From contig NW_018344185.1 in the NCBI RefSeq assembly GCF_002099425.1, forward strand, positions 1,468,001 to 1,532,000: a DNA stretch of 64,000 nt, written 5' to 3'. Shown here one piece after another: positions 35,307 to 46,816 of the stretch. The notes beneath the pieces are model-generated. The model did no database searches. It was given only the letters and a program-made list of their open reading frames with translations, and was not told the DNA's origin. Within the stretch, counting starts at the first letter, position 1. Every line of letters starts with the position of its first letter. The position numbers and the translations under genes were made by a program. This stretch comes from Phascolarctos cinereus (lineage: Eukaryota > Chordata > Mammalia > Diprotodontia > Phascolarctidae).

Positions 35307-35392
35307 CTCTCCTTTTCCCTCCCCTCCTCTCCTCTTTTCTCCTCCTCTCCTCAACTCTCCTCAATGCTCCTCTCCCCTCTTCCCTTATCTGA
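35307..35392. repeat. Polypyrimidine tract (CT/CCT)n
   Basis: About 85 bases almost wholly C and T on the + strand, part of the composite repeat. Such a tract can adopt triplex structure. Confidence 0.85.
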
Positions 35393-35774
35393 AGGTGCTC
35401 TGCCCAAAGGAAGATAAATTTTGATGGCCAAAAGTAACCTAGTTAACTTGGGGTTTACTGGCTAGATTTCTTTCTCAAAGACCAAGCCTTAAACTCAATG
35501 TGCTCTGGATCTCATGGATTGGACAATAGGTTCCTGCCCAAGCACCACTTAATGGTTATTTTTTGGGCCCTCTTGGCTCAGAGCGAACATAAATAGTAAC
35601 CATTTCTCTTTTGTCCAGCAACCATGAGGGTCTTCCCCTCCCAGTTTGATTCTTTTTTTTTTAATTAAAGGGTCCACCCCTCCACTCACTTCTCAAAGAG
35701 ACCTATTCACTGAATAGGCATTGCTTCATTCAAAATGAGAACTTGAAAACACCTTAGCTTAAAAGGGTCAAGGA

Positions 35775-35920
35775 AAGGCAGCTAGGTGGCACAGTGGATA
35801 GAGTGCTGGCCCTGCAGTCAGGAGGACCTGAGTTCAGATCTGGCCTCAGACACAACACTTACTAGGTGTGTGACTCTGGGCAAGTCACTTAACCCAATTT
35901 CCTCATGCAAAAAAAAAAAA
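35775..35920 (+). mobile_element. tRNA-derived SINE (WSINE-like), near complete
   Basis: Runs from 'aaaggcagctaggtggcaca' through 'gagtgctggccctgcagtca', the B box 'gagttcagatctggcc' and 'gggcaagtcacttaaccca' to a run of about 16 A. Flanks 'aaagggtcaagg' just before and 'aaaggtccaagg' just after match at 10 of 12 positions, consistent with a target duplication. It landed exactly between the two units of the composite repeat. Confidence 0.88.
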
Positions 35921-36150
35921 AAAGGTCCAAGGTCTCCCATTGCATCCTAGGCAATCTGCAGTCATCCTGATCAATATCTGGCCATTGAACCCAGATGGCT
36001 TTAAAGGAGAAAATGAGGGTGGTGACTTTGCACAGCCCTTCTTCACTCAAATCAAAGTCAATTTCAAGTCATATTACCATCTCCCTGATGGCATGGTCCT
36101 CTTTGAGAATGAAGGACCAATCACAAGGACTAAAACAAACCACAACTCTC
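35921..36150 (+). mobile_element. Composite marsupial repeat, unit 2 (partial)
   Basis: Restarts at 'ggtccaaggtctcccattgc', then 'ccattgaacccagatggctt', 'ggtggtgactttgcacagcc' and 'gagaatgaaggaccaatcac'. It covers the first about 215 bases of the unit without the insertions seen in unit 1. Confidence 0.65.
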
Positions 36151-36164
36151 CAAAGGAATGAACA

Positions 36165-36570
36165 AGTTCTTTATTATTGACCATGATGATTGTGGAAGGA
36201 GGTGGCATTTGATCTGTATTTAAAAATCAGATAAGAATTCAATAGGTGAAGAGAAAGGGGAGAACATAGCATGTATAAGAAAGAAGGAAGGCAAAGAAGC
36301 ACTCTAATCCAGGGCATGGTGTAGGGTTTTGTGTTGGAGTTTGAGGGAAGGGGATTGGATGTAGAGTCTGAGCATAGATCAATGTCGCTAATGGCTAGAG
36401 TATGTCCAATAGAATAAGAGACAAGACTATGAAAGAAGGTGCTAAACTGGGAAAGGTCTTGAATTTTAGAAAGAGAAATCTGAACTTTACTGAGTAGGTA
36501 ATAGGGAGCCACTACAGATTTTTGATCACAGAGGTGGAATAACTAAAGTCATATGTAAGAAAGAAATTTC
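36165..36570 (-). mobile_element. L2 LINE 3' region, antisense
   Basis: 'ggtggcatttgatctgtatt', 'ggcatggtgtagggttttgt' and 'gagtaggtaatagggagcca'. The 112-codon minus-strand frame at 36174-36512 lies within it. Confidence 0.68.
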
Positions 36571-37129
36571 CCTTTGCTCATGAGAGAAGGATCAAGTAAC
36601 TGAGTAAGCATGAGTGGTTATGATAGATGAGATGATTAAAATGCAGGACTAAGCTAAGGGAAAAATAACTAGTGGAAGGTAGAAAGTAGAAATGGTACGA
36701 GTAAGGAATTTAGAATCGAGTTCTAAGATGAGAATAGAAAAGATTCCTTTATTTATTGGGATCTAAGTTAACCAATGGCACAGATTGTCCCAAAACAATC
36801 TATATTTACTTTCACATAGGTAAAGCTTAATCTCACTGTTCCTGTTCTCAACAGGTTTTTCCCTAGCTTATTGCTTATGCAGCTGCTAATGCAGAAATTT
36901 CTTCAGTTCCGTTTTCTTCCCCCATTGTTACTCATCAGTCTAGTAATAAGTTGCTAAGGGGCCAAACCAGAATTTTTATACAAAAAAGTAACTTCTTGTC
37001 AATGCCTTTCATTTCTTAGTCAGTAGCTGTTAATTGAGTTCTTAGTTATATAGTAAAAGTTATAAAAAAGGGAAAACATCATAACCTGGCAAATGGAGAA
37101 TTTCCCTGTAACTTTTGCTTTTTCCTATA
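36571..37129. other. Unassigned sequence
   Basis: No feature recognised. Confidence 0.4.
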
Positions 37130-37255
37130 AAAGACTTAACATATGTGACTATGGTCAAATCACCTAATTTCTTTGGATCCCAGTCTCCTCCCAGCTGGAT
37201 TATGGTGAACTCTGAGGTACATTCTATCTCCATATCTATAGTTCTATGAAATGTG
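37130..37255 (+). mobile_element. CORE-SINE (THER type), 5'-truncated
   Basis: 'gtcaaatcacctaatttctt' followed by 'gaggtacattctatctccat'. Confidence 0.65.
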
Positions 37256-38220
37256 CCTGGCTACCCAACTCTGACTACAGATTTACTGTTTTATTTTGTT
37301 TTGTTTTTATATTTTCCTATATATAAACTCTTACATTTGTGTTTTATACAAATGTATGTATATACACATATGTACATAAATTTAAAAGCTACAAAATTTT
37401 GTCAGCATTACAAAAATTATAACAGTGTAAAAACTTTCAAACAAAAGGAAGTATTGCACCAATTATTTAGATATTTACACTCCTTAGTCAGGAAGTCAAT
37501 AATGTTAATAGAAATATGTCAATGACTCACTAGCTATTACATACCAATTTTATATTTTTTAAGAATGCTTGAGATTACACAGATAATGACCAGACAGTTC
37601 TAAAGGCATATGCAATTTTATAGTGTCATTGGAATATAACTTTTCAGCAAGCAAAAAATAAAATAATTATACATTTTAGCAAAACTCAGAACATACTTAA
37701 AAAACACAATTTATACATTAATTTCTGAAGTCTAAATCATGTGCAAGAAAATTTCAGATTGAACTCTAGGCAACACTCAATGTCTGAGTGAATTGAAATT
37801 AGGTGGGGATTTATCCAGGCCTTGTCAGCTTTCTTGTTTTATATAAGTCCAAGTTATCATTGCTAGCAGAGATAGCTCAAAATGAATTTCATCCAGTTCC
37901 TTGCAATGGGAGCAGCAGAGGTCAGAACAGTGGATGGGTTTGTTTCAGATTAGAAATGACTACTGCAGAGCTGCAATTCACCAACTACTTTGTAGCCTTT
38001 AAAAGTGTGGATTTCATTTGAGGGGACATCAGGTACCTGCTATATGGAAGATTATCACCATCACCATTTCATTTTCTCTCCAGAAAATGGTGTTCACAAT
38101 CTATATGGGAAATGTGCCCTCTGTGAGAAGGAAATATCCAATGTTTTATGCATATTTTCTTTTTACATCTATTTGAACTTTTCTGAAATATGTAATTCAA
38201 TGTGAGCAGAGGTGTTTGTA
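37256..38220. other. Unassigned AT-rich sequence
   Basis: Short open frames on both strands without recognisable products. Right end includes the left duplication of the next SINE. Confidence 0.4.
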
Positions 38221-38471
38221 AGGACAGCTAGATGACACAGTCGATAGAGTACAAGGCTTGGAGTCAGGAAGAACTTCCGGAGCTCAAATATGGCCTCAGA
38301 AACTTACTGGCTCTATTTCTCTGGGCAAGCCACTTAATCCTGTTTGCCTCAGTTTCCTCATCTGTAAAATGATGTGGAAAAGGAAAAGGCAAACCACTCC
38401 AGTATTTTTGTCAAGAAAATCCCAAATGGGGTTATGTAGAATCAGACATGACTGAAATAATTGAACAACAA
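38221..38471 (+). mobile_element. RTESINE1-like SINE (tRNA head, RTE/BovB-like tail)
   Basis: The head 'acagctagatgacacagtcg' and 'gagctcaaatatggcctcag' is tRNA-derived. The middle 'cagtttcctcatctgtaaaa' is followed by a tail with 'caaaccactccagtattttt', 'atggggttatgtagaatcag' and 'acatgactgaaataattgaa', ending (caa)n. The tail resembles the BovB/RTE 3' end, consistent with mobilisation by an RTE element. Duplications 'cagaggtgttt' (38207-38217) and 'cagagatgttt' (38472-38482) flank it (10 of 11). Confidence 0.85.
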
Positions 38472-38734
38472 CAGAGATGTTTACAGAAGGCAGAGCCAGT
38501 CTGAGAATAAGTGGTGAGGTGTAGGCAAGGGAGCAATTTGAATCCATGAAGTCCTTAGAATTCAAAGATCAAGACAGAGTAGAGAAACATATATTATCCT
38601 GATAATTAGTTCACAGAAATGTGTTGAAGCCAAAAGTCAAGACAGACTTATAGTTCAAAAGCTAGGAAATCATCTGAGAGTCAGAAAGTATATAGAAGCA
38701 GAGGTAAATACAGTGACCATAGCAATAAGCGTAT
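38472..38734. other. Unassigned sequence
   Basis: No feature beyond the right duplication of the SINE. Confidence 0.4.
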
Positions 38735-38935
38735 CTGAATGATATTTTACACTTTACAATGTATCTCATATTCTTTATGTTTTTGGACCATCACAGCCTC
38801 TCTAGGTGGCAATCAGGACACATGCAATTATCTCCATTTGACAGATAAGGAAACTGAATCTCTTCAGAGGAGTGAAGGGATTTGCTTGAGGTCACAAAGC
38901 TAGTAAGTGATGAAACAGAGGGCTCCAGTCCTTGT
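38735..38935 (-). mobile_element. MIR-type SINE, antisense
   Basis: 'ttatctccatttgacagata', 'aggaaactgaatctcttcag' and 'ggtcacaaagctagtaagtg'. Confidence 0.85.
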
Positions 38936-39002
38936 ATATATGCAATGTTTTGGTAGCTTGATACCCTTGCCTGAGTTTCTCTCTAAGACTGAATGATCAT
39001 CT

Positions 39003-39320
39003 CTGCAGTTGCGCTTTTTTGAATATTATCCTTTTTTGCAACCCGTGTTTCTCCAGGAAGCCCTCCTTGATCTCTCCAGGTGGAAATGATCTTTTCATTC
39101 CTAGATTGCACATTATGTCTCATATCTTTTTCAAGGCTGTTATTGTAGTCCATTCTGTATTATATACTCACTGTGTAGGCAACGTTGATTGTATATTTTA
39201 TTTTTATGTACATGTTGTATTCCCTCTGCTTACTTGCAAGCTCCATGAAGGTAGAGCAAGTTTTTACCTAAGACAGTGATTTGCACATTGAATTTAGTGA
39301 ACTTAATTTTGAATAAATAC
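39003..39320 (+). mobile_element. L2 LINE 3' end
   Basis: 'tctccaggaagccctccttg', 'gctccatgaaggtagagcaa' and 'cttaattttgaataaatacc'. The 86-codon frame at 39019-39279 belongs to it. Confidence 0.75.
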
Positions 39321-40079
39321 CTAGAACCTTGTCCTTTTGACTCTAAGCACAACTTTCTCAGAGTGAATCAGTCTTGCTAATTTTCAAAGGCAGTAATCAA
39401 ATCAAGGGAACAGTAGCATACATGAGACAACAGAGACAGAATTGTTGAAATTGTATCTGTAACTACTGCAAACAAGAAGCCTTTCATACTTTTGTATGTA
39501 AAGCTTCAAACTGTAGCAAGAGCCAGTGGTTATTCTTCAGAAATGTGGGCATCTCTGTTCAGGAAATGATATTAGGTTTCTCAAGATAAACAAAGAGTGA
39601 GTTAACCTTCCTGGAGCAGAGGATGGATGGCCAGAAATAAGAGCAGATACAGTTGTCACCCAGCTCCATCTGTGCTTAGGTGACTGTTGTGCTGTGGATA
39701 AGCACCACTCTATATATTTGTACCTCTGAATTGTCATGCCTAATGTATCTGGATTAAGGTATGAGGTGTATAAGTATCTGCACTCTCTCTGATTAAAGTA
39801 CAAGGAACAATAGTGCAGAACATACTATTGGAACAAAGAATTGACACTGTAGGGGGATTTGTGAAATAAGTAACACCATGAAGATGATGCAATTATTGAT
39901 TAGCCTCAAATCCCATTCTGGTTGTGTTTCAGACAAATCAAATTTCATAATTCCTCAGCTTCCTTCTCACTCTGCAATATCTCTCCACCATTCCAAGTCC
40001 CTGTTCCTATTGGTGATTGTCTTCCCGTTGCATCTGTGTGGGGGAGGAGAGAGTAACATAGGCTGATGGGGCTTCATTC
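39321..40079. other. Unassigned sequence
   Basis: The 88-codon minus-strand frame at 39537-39803 has no recognisable domain. Confidence 0.4.
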
Positions 40080-40295
40080 CCATGCTTCCTGTGCTTCTGA
40101 CTCTCAGGAGTTCAAGTTCATACTTTTACATGGGTCTCTTCCCCTCCCTGCTTCAGTTGTGTTCTCCCTTTAGAATGTAACTTCCTTGAGTGCAGGATAT
40201 TTTTTTTGGGGGGGGGCTTGTATTTGTATCCCAAGCCTTGGGACAGTACAAGGCACATGATAAAAGCTAAATAAATATTTGTCCCCCCCATCCCC
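40080..40295 (+). mobile_element. L2 LINE 3' end
   Basis: 'tagaatgtaacttccttgag', 'tgtatttgtatcccaagcct' and 'gctaaataaatatttgt'. Short T and G runs interrupt it near 40200. Confidence 0.7.
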
Positions 40296-40499
40296 ATTCA
40301 ATTTCTTATATTAACAAGCTCTTTTTTCCACTATATATTTATTGAGTTGAATTTAAGGCATAAATTCTTACTACAGAAAATGAAAGGAAGAATATTTGAG
40401 GAGGAAAAAATGCGATAACTTTAGTGTATTAAGAAAAAGATTATGAAGAGATGTATAAAAAAATGAATGGTCAAATGTTCTGGAGATTATCTTTATGGA

Positions 40500-40760
40500 T
40501 TGAGGCAGTATTACATAATGGTTTGAAAATGGACCTCAAAGCTGAGAAGATATGGGTTCAAGTCCTTCCTCTCATACATACTAGTTGTGACCATGAACAA
40601 CTCTCTTAGCATTATAGTACTATAGACACTCTCTAAGACTATAAGTTGCAAAAAAGATAGGAACTTGCATTGTTAGAGGGAATTTCCTCACCTGGGAGTT
40701 CTTTATCCCAATGAATTTGGAGGTATAAACCCTATTTCCTAACTATATTATATGAGAATG
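40500..40760 (+). mobile_element. CORE-SINE (marsupial MIR/MON type), nearly complete
   Basis: 'aggcagtattacataatggt', 'tgggttcaagtccttcctct', 'ctctaagactataagttgca' and 'tttcctcacctgggagttct' occur in the right order. Confidence 0.82.
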
Positions 40761-41479
40761 GTGTTAGAAGGACCTTGATCTGGGAGAGCCTATTGAAATG
40801 AACTCCCACTTTTTTTTTTTCCTTTGCCAGGTATTTATTATAGGTTCAAGTTTCGAAAGCATCCTAATGGAGAAGAGGAGGATTTATAACATGGGTTGCC
40901 AATAGATCCATAACTGTTAACTTTGCCTCTGAGGCAAATAGAGGTATGAGTAGCATAAAAGGGTTCTAAAATTAATTTATAATTCATGATAGGAAAATAA
41001 TGCAAAAACAATTAAAATTAAATTCAGCTAAGCAAAAGAGTGAAATAGCTACAATGATGGCTTTTACTCTATTGGACAAGTGAAACTATGAAATTTTTTT
41101 GTGACTCTTCCCTCTCAGGGAGTGAGCACTATTGAGCATGTAACTTAAGTCTAGAGCCTAGCCTTATGTTATTCATTTGGGGTTTTGCCTCACTCCATTG
41201 ATTTTGATATAGACAAATTAGTTAGAATTTGGTCAATTTCAAATCTAGGTGTGATGTACAACAAGTCCATAGATATGTATATATGTATAATTATCACAAA
41301 AGGAAATATTGTTAAATAGTCTTTTAAAAATAGTAAGAATTTTTAGTAATGACTAGTTCTCATATTTAAGAGTGCACACATACCTTCTGCCTGTCTAAGA
41401 GTTGCTGGACACTCACCACATCCTTAAATAACATTGATTGGTTTAAAAATTGTAGCATATTAAATATCAAAGAAACACA
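40761..41479. other. Unassigned AT-rich sequence
   Basis: No feature recognised. Confidence 0.4.
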
Positions 41480-41800
41480 AAATCTCAGAGATTTATAAGG
41501 GACCTCTTTGGTTGTCTAAACTAACTCATACATGAGGAAGACTTATTCCTACAATGTTTCTGACAAATGATTATTCGGTCTACACTTGATGGAGAGCTCA
41601 CCAACTCCCAAGTCAGCCTATTCCATTTTTGGACAATTCTAATCATTTATTTCATTAAGCCTCAAACTGCTTTCTTACAACTTGTACCCACCGACCCTGT
41701 TTCTACTTTCTGCAGCCAAGAAAAATGAACTGCATTTTTTTTTCAGATGACAATCCTTCAGCTACTTAAAGGCAGTGATCATGTAATTTTATTTATTATA
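41480..41800 (-). mobile_element. CR1/L3 LINE 3' end, antisense
   Basis: 'gagagctcaccaactcccaa', 'cctattccatttttggacaa' and 'caatccttcagctacttaaa' match the same reversed CR1/L3 terminus seen at 19420-19706. Confidence 0.78.
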
Positions 41801-41804
41801 AGTA

Positions 41805-41945
41805 GCTCTGTTTGACTCTATTTTCCTACTAAGCTTCAACATGCATAAGGGCTTGGGCTATATCTTAATTTCACGCATCCTCCAACATTTAGCACAGTGT
41901 TCTGCACATGCTGAGTGTTTACCAAATATTTGCCGAATAAAGCAC
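41805..41945 (+). mobile_element. L2 LINE 3' end
   Basis: 'tccaacatttagcacagtgt' and 'gtttaccaaatatttgccga'. Confidence 0.65.
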
Positions 41946-42689
41946 AAAATAATAAATGAATAAATGAACCAGAGGGCAAATATTAAATGAACAGGTCTGT
42001 TCCTTCTTTTACCTTACCAGAAAATCTAATGTTCATTGGAAAGGTCTTTCTTTGTCCAAAGAGCTTCTATTCCATTATACTTAGGGAAATGTCAGAATAG
42101 TAGATTTCCAACAGTCACAATGAATCGACATTAAAAAATGATAATGTGAAGTAGGAAAGAAAATAGATCAAGGGCAAGAAATGGTTTTCTCTTCAGATGC
42201 TTTGCAATTTTTCCTTACACACAACCACTAAATTGGTTTTATAAACAACAAATTACATCTTCAGTAGCACCCCTGACCCTTGATATGAGATTAGAAGGTA
42301 GAATGGATAGGGAAATGGAGGAGCATAAATGGAATAAGGTTAACAAGTAAATTGTATATTTATCCTTAACAATAGAGATGGAATCAGCAGACTAACTGTC
42401 ACAAGGTCAGGGTTTTGTGGAGATCACATCTGCAAATGTTCAAAAGTTTGAGCTAAGAAAAAGTCAGTCAAAAATATATATAAGAAGCAATTCCCAAACT
42501 ACCAGCAAACAAAAGATTGGAAACTGGCCTTTAAGTATTTCTTATATGTACATATGCCTTCAGGCAGGCATGTTAAAGTTAAGGTTTTAATACTCATTCA
42601 AGTCATAAGTGTGAGTCAGCACCAGCAATTTTTTAAAAAATGTAATCTTTTTTCTCTCTGAGTTATAGAAGGATTGTATGGACACAAAA
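41946..42689. other. Unassigned sequence
   Basis: No feature recognised. Confidence 0.4.
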
Positions 42690-42835
42690 CCACAAGTTCC
42701 CAAGGAAGCAAATGGAGAGCAGTTAATTATTCTCATCTCATCAATGAAGAAAAAGAGGTACAGTGAAGATAAGTGAACAGTCTGAAGTTTTATAGCAAGT
42801 TCCTGCCATGACTGCAAATAGGAACTACACCTCGG
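42690..42835 (-). mobile_element. MIR-type SINE fragment, antisense
   Basis: 'attctcatctcatcaatgaa' and 'gaaaaagaggtacagtgaag' in reversed MIR order. Confidence 0.6.
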
Positions 42836-42839
42836 TCTG

Positions 42840-43012
42840 GTGTGTGAGTCAGGAGACCTGGGTTCAATTCCGACTCCAAAACTTATTAACTGTATGATTT
42901 TAACCAATTTCCACAATCTCTTTACACCTTTTTGGCTTCACCTGTAAAGTGGTGATAAAATTTGCACTATATCAAAGGGTAATTATAAGAAAAATGCTTT
43001 GTTAAATTAAAA
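42840..43012 (+). mobile_element. MIR-type SINE
   Basis: 'gagtcaggagacctgggttc', 'aattccgactccaaaactta' and 'ggcttcacctgtaaagtggt'. Lies back to back with the reversed copy before it. Confidence 0.82.
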
Positions 43013-43149
43013 ATAATCTACAGATGTTTAAAATTATGGAAGCAAGCCTACACTGTCTAGGAAATAGATGAATTATAAAGATATGAATAGGTCAGATGTT
43101 GAAAGTAGTGGAATAATTATATACCATCCCAGTCCAAAGTGGCCTCTTT

Positions 43150-43325
43150 CTCCTTTAAACGGTTTTTGCTCTGCTCTCATGAAAGTTATGACATACTTTG
43201 TCGTTTCTCCTGCTATACTGTAAAGTCCTTGAAAACTGGGATCATACCTTACTATGTTTTGTGTCTCTTATAGTACCTTGCATGTAACATACACTTTACA
43301 ATCTATTCAATAAAAGAGTATTTTT
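43150..43325 (+). mobile_element. L2 LINE 3' end
   Basis: 'actgtaaagtccttgaaaac', 'ctcttatagtaccttgcatg' and 'ctattcaataaaagagta'. Confidence 0.65.
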
Positions 43326-43936
43326 ATTTAAAAATCTTGCTAACTTTTGCTTGTATGTCCTTTTAGAGATATCTTGTATAAGCTTGGATCATAACTAGAA
43401 ACTCTGCTAAAACACTTTAAATTAAAAGAAAGTTGTAAAAATACTCTTGGGCTTCAGTAGATACTAAATGAATATTTTTGAAAATGAGATGTATATCGAT
43501 GGAGGTAGAGAGCAGGGGATGGAGGTGTTCAGACGGACTTACCGGTATCTAGCAGATCCAGCCAAGCTAGGAAAATTAAGAGCCTTTGTCTATTTTGTCA
43601 GGAGTAATTTTTCTCCCATTTCATCCTATAGAGGGGACATTCAAAGGTGGTTATTTAGGGATTCACAAAAACAGTGATATTGCTAATGTCAGCCATCAGT
43701 GTAATGGATAGATGAAGAGAGAACACTTGGTCTATAAAGACAAGATTGAATGAGAAAGGAGATGAAGCCAAAGAGACAGAGGAACCATGTAGCAAATAGT
43801 ACTTAAGCTTTGATGTTACTGTATGATGATTGTGTTATGTGAGCTACATGCTGGTGGTAGAGGTCATTCTTAGTGTGGTCACTGAGTCAACTATAATGTA
43901 GGGCAGTGAAGTCAAACTGAAATAGGAATGGTGGGT
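43326..43936. other. Unassigned sequence
   Basis: No gene seen. Bases 43924-43936 'taggaatggtggg' may be the left target duplication of the next pseudogene. Confidence 0.4.
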
Positions 43937-44581
43937 TACATAGTACAACAATAGCCCTTCTTACTCCAAAGCAGTTACCTACAACCCCTCAGTGCCCCAG
44001 CAATCATGCTGAAGGTACCCACAATTGGAATTGATCTTGGCACCACTTATTCTTGTGTGAGAATCTTCCAACATGGGAAAGTGGAAACCATTGATAATGA
44101 CCAAGGAACCAGGACCACTCTAATCTACATTGCCTTCATCAATATAGAACATTTAATCAGTGATGCTACAAAGAATCAATTTGCAATGAACCCTACCAAC
44201 ACAGTCTTTGATGCCAAACATTTGATTGTTTGCAGATTCCGTGATGTAGTTGTATGGTTAGACATGAAACATTGACCATTCATGGTGGTAAATAACACAG
44301 ACAGGCCCAAGTTCCAAGTGGAGTACAACGGGGAGACCAAAGTTTCTAACAAGATGTATCTTCTATGGTCTTGACCAAGATGAAATAAATTGAAAAACTT
44401 ATATTGGGAAGACTGTCACAAATGCTGTCATCATAGTACTGGCACCAACAACAGTCCACCAAAGATGCTGGAAGCATCATTCATCTCAGTGTGCTCCAAA
44501 TCATCAATGAGCCAACCACTGCTGCCATTACATATGGCCTGAGCAAAAAGTGTTGATGCCAAGAGAAACGTGTTGATTTTT
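43937..44581 (+). pseudogene. HSPA8P: HSPA8 (Hsc70) retropseudogene A, segment 1 of 3
   Basis: HSPA8 makes the constitutive Hsc70 chaperone, an ATPase that folds and uncoats client proteins in the cytosol. This is an intronless copy of its mRNA. About 70 bases of 5' untranslated sequence align with retrocopy B; the frame from 44006 then reads '[20 protein letters not shown]', the first phosphate-binding loop. It continues to '[20 protein letters not shown]' and 'VVWLDMKH', where the tryptophan expected next is a TGA stop. Further frameshifts follow, up to the equivalent of '[12 protein letters not shown]', where copy B begins. It is dead and clearly old. Total retrocopy length without the two inserts is about 2.3 kb, close to a full HSPA8 mRNA. 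Confidence 0.92.
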
Positions 44582-46816
44582 TAAATTATTTTATTTTATT
44601 TTATTTTATTTTTTGGTGCTAATTTTAAATAGATTTTATTCTCCAGGACAAGAATTACATTTCCACTTGTTTACAATACTGATAAAGTGAAATGTTCACC
44701 TCTGTCCCTCTGCACACATTCAAGCATTCAGAATGCCCAGATTTACACAGTAGCTTATGTTACTTTTAAGCCGCTTCTGCCTTGGCTACAAATTTGAGTC
44801 TTCCAATTTTTGGAAAGCTGTGTAGAATGCTCTTTCTTCTGGTGTGTTTAGTCAACCTCTTCAATGTTGGGTCCAGAAGAAGTGCCTCCAGATGGGGCTG
44901 CTTCACCCCCTGGAAACCCACCAGGCATGCCTCCTGGCATGTCCCCTTTACTCTGGGTAACTTCATAATGATGGGGTTGCAGACCTTCTCCAATTCTTTC
45001 TGCTGATGCTCAAATTCTTCCTTCTCTAGCCAGTTGATTATTTCATTATGCTTGTCAAGGATCTTCTGTTTGTCTTCATCACCAATTTTGCCTTTCACTT
45101 TTTCATACTCAATGGTAGCCTTCATGTTGAAAGCATAAGATTCAAGTGAATTCTTGGAACACACCTTGTCTCCCTGCTTCTCATCAGCCTTGTATTTCTC
45201 AGCTTCCTGGCCCATACGCTCAATGTCTTCTTTGCTCAGATGACCTTTATCATTGGTGATGGTGATCTTATTCTCCTTGCCTATGCTCTTATCCACAGCA
45301 GAAATATTGGGGATGCCATTTGCATCAATGTCAAATGTTACTTGAATCTGAAGACTACCCCTGGGTGCTGGGGGGATTCCTATGAGCTCAAACTTGCCAA
45401 GCAACAAGCCAAACTTGTTATCCTTTGTCATTGCTCTCTCACCTTCATAAACCTGAATAAGCACACCAGGCTGGTTGTCTGAATATATGGCGAAGGTCTG
45501 TGTCTGCTTGGTGGGGATGGTGGTATTATGTTTGATCAGAACTGTCATCACTCCACCAGCAGTTTCAATTCCAAGGGAAAGAGGAGCGACATCCAACAGC
45601 AGCAAGTCCTATACATTCTCAGATTTATTTCCAGACAAAATGGCAGCTGCACCAGAGGCAACAGCCTCATCAGCATTGATACTCTTGTTGAGTTCCTTGC
45701 CATTGAGGAAGTCTTGCAGAAGCTTCTGGATTTTGGGGATGCGAGTAGAACCACCCACCAGGATGATGTTATGAATCTGATTGATCTAGCTTGGCATCTC
45801 TTAAGGCCTTTTCCATAGGGTCCAGTGTGCCACAGAAGAGATCAGCATTAAGCTATTCGAAACAGGTTTGGGTGAATGATGTATAGAAGTCGATACTTTT
45901 AGAGAGGGAGTCAATCTTGATACTGGCCTGGCTACTAGAGGAGAGGGTATGCTTTGCATGTTCACAAGCAGTGCACAGATGACAAATAGCCCTCTTGTTC
46001 TCACTGATGTCCTTCTTGTGCTTTCGTTTGAACTTGGCAATGAAATGGTTGACCATTCAGTTGTCAGAGTCCTCCTCACCCAAGTGGGTGTCCCCAGCTA
46101 TGGACTTGACTTCAAAGATGCCATCTTCAATGGTAAAGATGGAGACATCAAAAGTACCACCTCCAAGGTCAAAGATCAACACACTTCTCTTGGTACCAAA
46201 CTTTTTGTCCAAGTCATAAGCAATAGTAGCAGCAGTTGTCTCATTGATGATTTGGAGCACATTGACATCAGCAATGGTTCCAGCATCTTTGGTGGCCTGA
46301 CATTGGGAGTCATTGAAATAGGCTGGTACTGTGACCGTAGCATTTGTGACAGTCTTCCCAAGGTAAGCTTCAGCAATTTCTTTCATCTTGATCAAGACCA
46401 TAGAAGATAGTTCTTTCGGATAGAAACTTTTGGTCTCCACTTTGTACTCTACTTGAACCTTAGGCCTGCCTGTATCATTCACCACCATGAAGGGCCAATG
46501 CTTCATATCTGACTGCACAATTGCATTATCGCAAATCTGCAACCAATCAAATGTTTGTAGGTTTCATTGCAACTTGATACTTTGAAGCATCATCAATTAA
46601 ATATTCTGTGTTGGTGAAGGTGACGTAGCTTGGGGTGGTCTTGTTTCCTTGGTTATTAGCAATGATCTCCACTTTCCCATGTCGGGAGACTCCCACATAG
46701 GAGTAAGTGGTGCCAAGATCAATGCCAACCACTGTCCCTTCAACATGCTTGCTGGGGAGTCAGGGGTCATAGCTGATTGCTGTGGAGGATGAAGGGCTGC
46801 TGCCGCACGGAGTAGC
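44582..46816 (-). pseudogene. HSPA8P: HSPA8 (Hsc70) retropseudogene B, inserted in copy A
   Basis: A second processed copy on the opposite strand: 5' untranslated part at 46816-46745, then '[19 protein letters not shown]' (46732 down) and '[20 protein letters not shown]' near 46170. The substrate-binding part is at 45605-44766 ('[16 protein letters not shown]', '[17 protein letters not shown]'), followed by 3' untranslated sequence and a tail rich in ATTTT repeats at 44584-44622. Target duplications 'aaacgtgttgattttt' (44566-44581) and 'aaatgtgttgatcttt' (46817-46832) match at 14 of 16. The longest frame (279 codons) lacks the ATPase domain, has lost six residues before '[16 protein letters not shown]', and shifts frame in the glycine-rich tail. 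Several other frameshifts and stops exist. It is younger than A. Confidence 0.93.

Larger units (their letters stand above)
34655..35764 (+). mobile_element. Composite marsupial repeat, unit 1 (interrupted)
   Basis: Begins 'ggtccaaggtctcccactgc' and is broken after about 50 bases by other material. It resumes at about 35117 with 'ggctggtgactttacacagc' and 'gatgtcatggttttttcgag'. It then runs through a pyrimidine tract and 'gctctgcccaaaggaagata' to 'cttagcttaaaa'. From memory this is a common marsupial repeat, perhaps RTE- or SINE-related; I cannot name it. A second, partial unit follows directly. Confidence 0.6.

Noticed and set aside
35775-35860. tRNA gene
   Set aside because: The tRNA-like A and B boxes belong to a SINE head; no tRNA cloverleaf end is present.
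44766-45605. 279-codon minus-strand HSP70-like frame as a working gene
   Set aside because: It is the C-terminal part of a processed copy: no ATPase domain, an in-frame loss, a frameshifted tail, an A-rich tail and target duplications.
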